Assembly: GCF_963676685.1 (NCBI RefSeq)
Contig: NC_092357.1
Coordinates: forward strand, 70,832,971 to 70,896,970
Length of the DNA: 64,000 nucleotides
Direction: 5' to 3'
Source: Mytilus edulis
Lineage: Eukaryota; Mollusca; Bivalvia; Mytilida; Mytilidae
A program made the translations under genes and the position numbers. Below the pieces are notes generated by a model, which was not told the origin of the DNA, made no database searches, and was given only the letters and a program-made list of their open reading frames with translations. Positions 48,448-57,615 of this stretch are shown here, piece after piece (the stretch's first letter is position 1; every line of letters begins with the position of its first letter).

Positions 48448-48607
48448 CAGAGGCGGATTAAGAGAGGGGCCAGGGGCCCGGGCCCCCCCCTTTTTGGGAA
48501 AAAATTTGGTTGCTTATATAGGGAATCATTGAAACGTGACTGAAGCGGGCCCCCTCTTGGGTCAGTCAGTGGGCCCCCACTGATGTAAATTTCTGGATCC
48601 GCCACTG
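48448..48607. mobile_element. 160-bp element in the satellite, copy 3
   Basis: Same ends, same flanks and same unit phase as the other two; 1755 bp after copy 2, while copy 2 is 2387 bp after copy 1. Confidence 0.85.
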
Positions 48608-50094
48608 GACATGAACACCAGCAATGGTAATGTCGACTGTAGCACCATTGACATGAACACCTGCGCTCGCAGTGTCGACTAGCACCACTGACATGAACAC
48701 CAGCAATGGTGATGTCCACTGTAGCACCATTGACATGAACACCAGCGCTGGCAATGTCAACTGTAGCACAATTGACATGAACACCAGCGCTGTTGATGTC
48801 GACTGTAGCACCATTGACATGAACACCAGCGCTTGCGATGTCGACTGTAGCCCCATTGACATGAACACCAGCGCTGTTGTCGACTGTAGCACCATTGTCA
48901 TGAACACCAGCGCTTGCGATGTCGACTGAAGCACCATTGACATGAACACCAGCGCTTGCAATGTCGTCTGTAGCACCATTTACATGAACACCAGCGCTTG
49001 CGATGTCGCCTGTAGCACCATTGACATGAACACCAGCGCTTGCGATGTCGACTGTAGCCCCATTGACATGAACACCAGCCCTGGTGATGTTGACTGTAGC
49101 ACCATTGACATAAACACCAGCGATTGCGATGTCGACTGTAGCACTATTGACATGAACACCAGCCCTGGTGATGTCGACTGTAGCACCATTGACATAAACA
49201 CCAGCGTTTGCGATGTCGACTGTAGCACTATTGACATGAACACCAGCGCTTGCGATGTCGACTGTAGCACCGTTGAATTGAAAATCAGCGCTGGTGATGT
49301 CGACTGTAGCACCTTTGACATGAACACCAGCGCGGGTGATATCGACTAGAGCACCATTGACATGAACACCAGCGCTGGTGATGTCGACTGTAGCACTATT
49401 GATATGAACACCAGCGCTGGTGGTATCGACTATAGCACCATTAACATGATCACCAGCGCTTGCGATGTCGACTGTAGCACTATTGACATGAACACCAGCG
49501 CGGGTGATATCGACTATAGCACCATTGACACCAACACCAGCGCTGGTGATGTCGACTGTAGTACTATTGACATGAACACCAGCGCGGGTGATATCGACTA
49601 TAGCACCATTGACATGAACACCAGCGCTGGTGATGTCGACTGTAGCACCATTCATGAACACAAGCGCTGGCGATGTCGACTGTAGCACCATGACATGAAC
49701 ATCAGCGCTTGTGATGTCGACTGTAGCACCATTAAAATGAACATCAGCGCTGGTGATGTCGACTGTAATACCGTTGACATGAACATCAGCGCTTGTGATG
49801 TCGACTGTAGCACCATTGACATGAACACCAGCGCTGGCAGTGTCGACTGTAGCACCATTGACATGAACACCAGCGCTGGCGGTGTCGACTGTAGCACCAT
49901 TGACATGAACACCAGCGCTGGCGGTGTCGACTGTAGCACCGTTGACTGTAGCACCATTGACATGAACACCAGCGCTTGCGGTGTCGACTGTAACACCATT
50001 GCCATGAACACCAGCGCTTGCGGTGTCGACTGTAGCACCATTGACAAGAACACCAGCGCTGGTGATGTCGACTGTAGCATCGTTGACATGAACA

Positions 50095-50117
50095 CCATAT
50101 ATATATATATATATATA
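50095..50117. repeat. AT dinucleotide run closing the satellite
   Basis: A run of about eleven AT units directly follows the last 42-bp unit. Confidence 0.85.
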
Positions 50118-51044
50118 CAAGTCTAAGTTGAAAACTACGTTCAAATCTATGATTGCGTTTGATAAAACCCGCAATTTTTATACGAGTGCATGTAAAACAA
50201 ATTTAGTGGTAGAAGGATCTAAATACAGCACAAACAACATTTGCCAAAAGACCAAAAGAGTGAAAAAGTCTATTTAAACAAAACGCAATTTGACTAACAG
50301 GTCGAACAACTGATGTTCTTTAACCCTGCTGACTGCCATTGGCGATTGTCAAATAAAATTGATCACAAGATGTAACAAAATGGATCTTAATACAAATTTA
50401 ATACGTAACTGTGGAAACAATAAACTTGTGGCCAAGAAGTTATGCCACAAACATAAGGTGTCAATATTTTTTTTGTACACCAGATCCGGAATCCGACAAT
50501 AAATGTCTCTTCAGTGATGTTAGGGATCGAAACGGTATTTGGAAGGCCATATATCCTCAATTTAAGATAGACTTTTGAATTTTAAGAGTCAATATAGGAT
50601 GCACTGATCATATAAACAGAAGGAAAATATGATACAAGCCCAAACGAAAAATTATAAACAAGTCTAATTTGAAAGCTACGTTCAAACCTATCATTGCGTT
50701 GGATAAAAACCATATATATAGTACTTAAATCTGAAAGCAACCTCAAACACATAATTTCAACTTTTGGACAAGGTCTCCCTCCGTCAATAAAATGTCTACA
50801 GCATATGTCTTCAAAGAGAGGCGGTATATACCACAGTGGTATTAAAACTTATAAGTCTTTGACAAACATACAAACATCTTCTTATATCTATATAATTTAA
50901 TTATGGATGTAACGCGTCTTCTGATTGGCTGACGTTATTTTGTTATCAGCCCATAGACATAATGTAGTCATGTGACCGTGACGTCATCAACGTTTTTTCA
51001 TGGTTTTCAACGGTTTAAAATGGAATTTAGAATGAAATTATAAG
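50118..51044. other. Spacer, no gene recognised
   Basis: A segment is repeated weakly at 50.12-50.17 kb and 50.66-50.71 kb ('aagctacgttcaaacctatc', 'attgcgtt.gataaaa'). Short ORFs only. Confidence 0.4.
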
Positions 51045-51045
51045 A

Positions 51046-51209
51046 AATGACTGTAATATTTTTTCTGTCTATTCGAAATAACATAATAAAAATTGGTGCA
51101 CACTGTTAAATAACGTTAACCCGCTACGCGCGCGTTATTCAGTGTGCACCAAATTTTTTAATGTTATTTCTTCATAGACATAAAAAAAAATATAACAGTC
51201 ATTCCTTAA
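51046..51209. repeat. Long hairpin
   Basis: Left arm 'aatgactgtaatatttttt', 'cgaaataaca', 'aattggtgcacactg' pairs with right arm 'cagtgtgcaccaaattt', 'tgttatttc', 'atataacagtcatt'. The loop around 51115-51140 is gttaacccgctacgcgcgcg. Probably a foldback-type element; no target duplication identified. Confidence 0.75.
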
Positions 51210-52074
51210 ATATAAAACTTAAGACTGAGCGACACCAACGACAACGCCACAAAAAAAAGAAGTCGAAAATCCCATTTGCTACAGACGGATAAACAGATCA
51301 TGTTCCACTAGTAGGACCCATCGTGATGTTCATATATGTACAAATAAGGGTCTTAGCATATGAAGAATCAAATCTACTCCCGACAGAACGGATAAATAAC
51401 ACAAAGCCTGCCAAAGATTTCATACCATTACCAAATACATGAATATAATATACGATTTTTACTATTTGCACTTTATGAATAACCGGTATGAAGACTTGCA
51501 CTTTTATGCAGTACATACTACTACATTTTGGCAGATTTGTAGAACATGACAGGGTTTAGTAAGTGTATATACATGATCGTTTTACAATACACATCAAAAT
51601 AAATCAAGTAAACACTACTGAAAAGTTATAATGTACCTTCAACACATTTATTATAAACTCTACTTTTAATTTTGAAATCAACAAATATTATCAATTTACA
51701 TGTTGCAATCAAATTACCTTCGATTTGAATTAAGTGGCTATTAAACCATAATTTGTCAGCGGTTAAAACTTTCAAACTTCAAAGGGTCAATTCAAGAAAT
51801 CAAGTCCATTTCATTTAATCAGTGGCTCTTTTAAAGATTGTAAAAGATTAAAGCGAAGTGTGGGAGATTATGATGTATTTATAACATTTATTAATCGAAA
51901 CAAAATTTATCTTTTTTTATATATATATAAAAGTACAAGTAACAGTTGTATATCCTCGAATTGGTCCAGCTATGCACTTTCACGAAACCCTAAACTTATT
52001 CTTTATACCTGTAAACTACGAACATAATAAGCACCAAATATAGTTAAAGAAATTCAAAATATACGTGACATTAT
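51210..52074. other. AT-rich interval, no gene seen
   Basis: Nothing recognised beyond short ORFs. Confidence 0.4.
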
Positions 52075-52150
52075 GATTTTGGTCACTTGTGGAGTCGAGA
52101 GTTGTCTCATATGCAATCATACCACATGTTATTTTTTTTATATACTTCTA
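52075..52150 (+). repeat. Interspersed repeat, family C fragment
   Basis: 'gattttggtcacttgtggag' and 'tctcatatgcaatcatacca'. Confidence 0.6.
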
Positions 52151-52316
52151 GCTCCTTGTTTCTTAAATTGACCAGTTATTTATCATTTACATTAAAATAT
52201 CTATTTTTTTATAAAACGCAATCTTTTCGTTCTTATACACATTTATTAGTTTTTTTTCCATTTACAACTAAATCTGTATATTCAAGTGCATTAAATAACA
52301 TTAATGCTTAAGCGCT

Positions 52317-52870
52317 GACGATGTCAACTGCACATTTGATCAAAAGATGTAAACTCTAGCGCTGGAGGTGTCGACATGCAGTAGCACCATTGACATGAAT
52401 ACCAGCGCTGGCGGTGTCGACTGTAGCACCATTGGCATGAACACCAGCGCTGGCGGTGTCGACTGTAGCACCATTGGCATGAACACCGGCGCTGGCGGTG
52501 TCGACTGTAGCACCATTGGCATGAACACCGGCGCTGGCGGTGTCGACTGTAGCACCATTGGCATGAACACCAGCGCTGGCGGTGTCGACTGTAGCACCAT
52601 TGGCATGAACACCAGCACTGGCGGTGTCGACTGTAGCACCATTGGCATGAACACCAGCACTGGCGGTGTCGACTGTAGCACCATTGACATGAACACCAGC
52701 GCTTGCGGTGTCGACTGTAGCACCATTACATGAACACCAGCGCTGGCGGTGTCGACTGTAGTACCATTACATGAACACCAGCGCTGGCGGTGTCGACTGT
52801 AGTACATTAAATGAACACCAGCGCTGGCGGTGTCGACTGTATAACCATGATATGAACACTAGCGCTGCAG
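52317..52870. repeat. Outpost of the 42-bp satellite, about 12 units
   Basis: The same 42-bp unit, mostly the 'ggcatgaacaccagcgctgg' variant, 2.2 kb from the main array. Edge units are decayed or shortened (attacatgaac, attaaatgaac), as expected at array ends. Confidence 0.93.
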
Positions 52871-52944
52871 ACATGAAATCATCAATCAAGAGCTCTAAAT
52901 GTTAATCAAGCGCTTGAAGATGTTAAGTCTAAGATTGAAAATGT

Positions 52945-53080
52945 AAAAAGATATAGGAAGATGTGGTGTGAGTGCCAATGAGACAACTCTCCATACAAAT
53001 AACAATTTAAAAAGTAAACCATTATGTCTATTTTCTTTTGCGTTATCTTGGGTTTATATCTTCCACCATAAACTGAAAAG
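52945..53080 (-). repeat. Interspersed repeat, family C
   Basis: 'gatgtggtgtgagtgccaat', 'gagacaactctccatac' and 'aaagtaaaccattatg'. Confidence 0.7.
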
Positions 53081-53930
53081 TTAACACAATTACTGCCGGT
53101 GATATTGGTGTAAGAACTGCATGAATGCTTCCTTTTGCTTATACCGAGCCAATGAAACTTTCGATTTCTTATGAAGCGTGCACGTTATATAATTATTTAA
53201 ATAAAATTAAGTCAAGATGTGCTTATGTACAACCCCGAGATTACAAAATGTTAAAAAAAAACTTTGAAATGAGATCTTATATTTGATGTCAGAATTCAAC
53301 GGCATTCTTTTTTGTCATTTCCTTAATTTTCTTTCCGTACGTAATACGGCAATTCTAAATGTCAGACCAATGATACATCTTCGTCATTAGAAATCCACTT
53401 GAAATACATCAGACTTTAATGCATGGTGCTATAGCATGGATACTTTTAACCACAACTATTTGTCAATAAATACTGCACTTGAATTGATCAGTGAATTGCA
53501 GATTTACAAGTAGTTAGCATATCAAAATGTGTAAAATAAATAAATGTTTCTAATATATCAAAGATGAAATACAAATCTACATATTTGGATCGTACTGAGA
53601 AACTGGTTCTATTTGAGACCCACCCTTTAATTTAGATACAAGCACCTGTTGAAATGACAGTTTATTGATACAAATTTGTCATAAATATTTTGTAGGCTAA
53701 ATCAAAACACAGACAACGAAACCTATACTTCACATTGTGTATTTATTGTTTTGATTATGACGTAGTTCTCTAAGGATATTTACTGATCTTGACGACTATA
53801 AGGCTGGAAGTTCTTTTACCATACATGTCTTAGAAATAATTTTGTTTAATTTGACTTATGTCTGTGATTGCTAAATTGCATGCATATTGTGTTTTAACGG
53901 TTGCCTTCCTTTTACTTTTATGTTCAGAGC
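53081..53930. other. AT-rich interval, no gene seen
   Basis: No exon or repeat recognised. Confidence 0.4.
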
Positions 53931-53938
53931 CCTTAAGA

Positions 53939-54298
53939 GATGAACAGTAACAGAAACGAGGACACCATGTCTAAATGCTCTGAGATGAACAGTAACAGAA
54001 ACGGGGACACCATGTCTAAATGCTCTGAGATGAACAGTAACAGAAACGGGGACACCATGTCTAAATGCTCTGAGATGAACAGTAACAGAAACGGGGACAC
54101 CATGTCTAAATGCTCTGAGATGAACAGTAACAGAAACGGGAACACCATGTCTAAATGCTCTGAGATGAACAGTAGCAGAAACGGGGACACCATGTCTAAA
54201 TGCTCTGAGATGAACAGTAACAGAAACGAGGACACCATGTCTAAATGCTCTGAGATGAACAGTAACAGAAACGGGGACACCATGTCTAAATGCTCTTT
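53939..54298. repeat. 45-bp tandem array, eight units
   Basis: Eight near-identical copies of gatgaacagtaacagaaacg then gggacaccatgtctaaatgctctga. The 15-codon period keeps three frames open; the plus frame reads MNSNRNGDTMSKCSE eight times. There is no signal peptide or acceptor in frame, so coding is not supported. Confidence 0.93.
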
Positions 54299-54369
54299 GA
54301 TAACTTGGGCGAATAAAATATGAATAAAAACAGGTGTGCATATGTTGATGAGACAGCAACTTAACAATA

Positions 54370-54600
54370 TAAACATAAGAATATGTTGTATGATTGCTAA
54401 TCAGACAACTCTCCGCCAGAGACCAAATGACATAAAAGTTTACAACTATAGTTCACCGTATGACCTTCAACAATGAGCAAAACTCCGTGAGGTATATGAA
54501 GCTATGAATAAAGACAAATATTTATGCTAAACAATACAAACGACAATACTAACGGCCTGATTTATGTACAAAATAAGCAAGTTATATACGCCATAACACA
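54370..54600 (-). repeat. Interspersed repeat, family C
   Basis: 'tgattgctaatcagacaact', 'ccagagaccaaatgacataa', 'accgtatgaccttcaacaat' and 'aactccgtgaggtata' in inverted orientation. Confidence 0.75.
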
Positions 54601-54889
54601 ACACAGAAATGTTTTCCATAAATACATAAACTCAAGGAACATATTATCTTCTGTTAAAGTTTTTTGCCTCAAACTAGTTGAAAAAACACTTTTTATATAA
54701 ATAAAAAAAATAATCGGTGTACAGCCGTCTGTCGAAACTAGTAACATAAAGAAATCAGCATATAGGCCTTCAATTATAGGTAAGTATCTCTGTAATATTT
54801 CAAATCGAGAAGTCAAACTAATATTGTAAAGTGTAGTGGACTAAATGACATATCTGTATGTCACCAACATTAACTACGCTAGACGATCA

Positions 54890-55025
54890 ATAACATGCAG
54901 GGTGCGGGAATTTCTCGCTACATTGAAGACCTGTTGGTGACTCTCTGATGTTGTTTTTTTTTATTTGGTCGGGTTGTTGTCCCTTTGACACATTCCCCAT
55001 TTCCATTCTCAATTTTATAATCTAA
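54890..55025 (+). repeat. Interspersed repeat, family E
   Basis: 'gggtgcgggaatttctcgct', 'acctgttggtga' and 'attccccatttccattctca'. Confidence 0.7.
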
Positions 55026-55424
55026 CAAAAGACAATTCTTATGAGACCAAATAAGATTTCTGACTGAGGGAAGTCACATCCACATGTACAGTGACGCAAC
55101 TTATGATTTTTCTTTGATCATTGCAAAACCCAAAAAGTATATAGAATAAAGGTGGACTCAATTAAAAAAATAAGATAGAGAGTTGCTCAAATATAAGGAG
55201 TAGAGAAAAAAGTGCTCCTCAAATATATATAATATTATTTACAAAGCACAAAAATATCAGTATTAACCTCAAAAGCTAACAAAACCTTTAAACAGATTTA
55301 TTAAGAAGAGATATAGTTACGATAAGTCATTAAAGATTGCATATTTTGGCTTTAATATTGATTCACTTATAGGGTCTTTGCATCGGAATTAAACACATTT
55401 ATTCTAAAACCAGTTGTTGGCATG

Positions 55425-56020
55425 ACACGGGTTATTTTCTTTTCATATATTTTATGATAGTGTATAATACTAAACCCCTAACAGGAGGGATATTGTGCAT
55501 GATATTCATATGATGAATCTTTCAATGAGTTTATTTGAAGTCTGGAGCTGGCATGTCAGTAACTGCTAGTAGTCTGTTGTTATTTATGTATTATTGTAAT
55601 TTTGTTTAATTTCTTTTGTTTCCTATTCTGACATCGGACTCGGACTTCTCCTAAACTGAGTTTACTGTGCTTACTGTTGTGGTTTTGTTTTGTTTAGAGG
55701 TATAGGGGAGGGTTGAGATCTCAAAAATCATGTTTAACCCCGCCGCATTTTTGCACCTGTCCCAAATCAGGATCATCTGGCCTTTGTTAGTGTTGTATCA
55801 TTTTAAATTTTAGTTTCTTGTGTATAATTCGGAGTTTATATGACGTCCATTATCATTAACTAGTATACATATTTTTAAGGGGCCAGTTGAAGGACGACTC
55901 CGGGTCGGGAGTTTCTAGCTGCATTGAAGACCCACTGGTAGCCTTCGGCTGTTGTCTGCTCTATGGTCGGGTTGTCTCTTTGACACATTCCCCATTTCCA
56001 TTCTCAATTTTATATAAATA
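55425..56020 (+). repeat. Interspersed repeats, families F and E adjoining
   Basis: 55425-55860 ('gtctggagctggcatgtcag', 'taactgctagtagtctgttg', 'gagggttgagatctcaaa') and 55870-56020 (family E). The same pair occurs inverted at 58305-58880, on the other side of C1q-3 exon 2. Confidence 0.8.
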
Positions 56021-56130
56021 ATACAGAGTAAAGGGTTGCTCAAATATAAGGTAAAAAATATGTTGCTCAAATATAGGAATGCACAATAAAGGGTTGCTCA
56101 AATATAAAGAATAGAAAAGGATTGCCTAAA
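56021..56130. repeat. Short scattered repeats of gttgctcaaatata
   Basis: 'gggttgctcaaatataa' near 56032 and 56093, 'tgttgctcaaatatagg' near 56063, with a related site at about 55182. Part of a decayed short-period repeat. Confidence 0.5.
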
Positions 56131-56459
56131 ATTTACGAATACAAAAATGAAGATATCACCTGAGCAATCGTACCCAAATCTATGTGAATTATGAGGTGCC
56201 GGCCACCTTGGGAAAACACAGAATGAAACATATTTTACAAAACTAAAATTTTTCAAATTTGTTAGTTACTCCAATAAGTCATACTTGAAGTACTTTTAAA
56301 AGGCGTTACATTATAATTTAATGAATGGGGTTTTCTATATTTTGATTATTAGTAAACTGTCAATGTGTCAAGATAAGTCACACCGACCAAATACCACAGC
56401 GGACCAACTAAAATATGTCCTTCGAGAACCGACATAAAAATCAATCCCACCCACTCCAG

Positions 56460-56530
56460 AGCTTTATAAATATTGCAACTGCATCAACACACAGTACGAA
56501 ATTGTGTGCAATAAGAGAAAACTTAAAGTA
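56460..56530 (+). promoter_or_regulatory. C1q-3 core promoter and 5' UTR exon
   Basis: TATAAA at 56465-56470 is followed about 25-30 bp later by a likely start region (cacacagtacg). The transcript start would leave a roughly 30-nt non-coding exon ending at 56527 with donor gtaagttt. Its partner is the acceptor tgtttgtttgtag at 57592-57604, eleven bases before the ATG. TATA, donor and acceptor are seen; the exact start is inferred. Confidence 0.6.
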
Positions 56531-57260
56531 AGTTTATCATTTAATTCATTTTCTTTTATTGTTTGAATTTGAATGAATTATGTTAAATTAATAATTCTTT
56601 ACTCACAGATTACCAACAAGAGGTACATGAATAGATATAATTAGTTTTGATCTTGCTGCAAAATATTATTCAAATCTTTTCTGTTTGAAATTTCATGTAG
56701 TACTAGTATCTATGTTAACTTTAAATACAATAATTTAATCAAATTTGTTTATAAATTGCATATTTTTAATTTTGCAATTTAAAAATTAAATGTATCTGTT
56801 TTGCATTTAACTGGATAATTCCAATTTCTTATTTATAATTTATATTTTTGTTTTGCTATTTAGTCTTTTCCACTGGACTTATATAAAAAAGCTAAATTAA
56901 ATAAATCTCCGTCAGGAAAGGCGAAACCAGCTTATTGAAAGTTTAGTTGACAAACATCATTATACAGTCATGTAATTAAATATGATTTTTTAGGCCGTTT
57001 GCTTGTTTGCTTATTCAAGACTTAGATATATAATAAAGTTATGTTGCAAATATAATGTTAGTCCTCCATCCGGCATTCGTCCCAAATATATATATATATA
57101 TATATGGACTATTTGCCACTGGACGCTAAGAAAGCACACAAATTTAAGCAATCATTAATCATCTTTTTTTTCAAAAAAAAGTGTTTAGAATATTTTGAAA
57201 ATTGTTTTTTCTTAGACTTTGGAGTTTTATGCTGCTTAATATCTAACGGAACTTTTATTT

Positions 57261-57372
57261 ACAACCGTACAGTTAATATAGTTTGTATACAACCGTACAG
57301 TTAATATAGTTTGTATACAACCGTACAGTTAATATAGTTTGTATACAACCGTACAGTTAATATAGTTTGTAT
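57261..57372. repeat. 28-bp tandem repeat, four units, in C1q-3 intron 1
   Basis: Four copies of 'acaaccgtacagttaatata' plus gtttgtat, essentially identical, 240 bp upstream of the acceptor of the coding exon. Confidence 0.93.
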
Positions 57373-57615
57373 ATATCCCCTTACCATTTTTCTTTTGAAT
57401 TTCATTTTAATATTTGAAAGATAATAAAAAACAAAAACCATTTTACTAGCTGTGACATTGGCTGCTCTAAGGGACGGAATTTACCAAGTAAAGAAAAAAA
57501 GTATAGCCCTTTGTTTCGTGTTCCTTTTTTTTAACTTCGATGTCCATGATATTGATGTAGGTTGTTTTTATTTAGAGAATTAACATAAATATTGTTTGTT
57601 TGTAGAGTACAAAGA

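Larger units (their letters stand above)
43139..50094. repeat. 42-bp satellite array, about 150 units in four blocks
   Basis: The unit is gtcgactgtagcaccattga then catgaacaccagcgctggtgat, 42 bp, with variants. It contains a SalI-type palindrome (gtcgac) and, in the commonest variant, the 14-bp perfect palindrome caccagcgctggtg. Four blocks (43139-44305, 44466-46692, 46851-48447, 48608-50094) are separated by three copies of one 160-bp element. Blocks share long variant orders: 45223 and 45727 start segments repeated 504 bp (12 units) apart, and 46.85-47.6 kb parallels 48.6-49.35 kb and 44.47-45.2 kb. Since 42 is a multiple of three and the unit lacks stops in several frames, ORFs up to 575 codons appear on both strands (MNTSAGDVDCSTID, HVNGATVDIASAGV, VLQSTSPALVFMSM). 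They have no signal peptide, splice context or domain, so I annotate a satellite. Confidence 0.95.

Noticed and set aside
43136-50174. Large repetitive proteins on either strand of the 42-bp satellite
   Set aside because: Several overlapping frames are open at once because of the codon-multiple period; no leader, splice context or domain singles one out. Kept as a satellite with a note in the findings.
53871-54376. ORFs across the 45-bp array
   Set aside because: Three frames are open together and none has a leader or domain.
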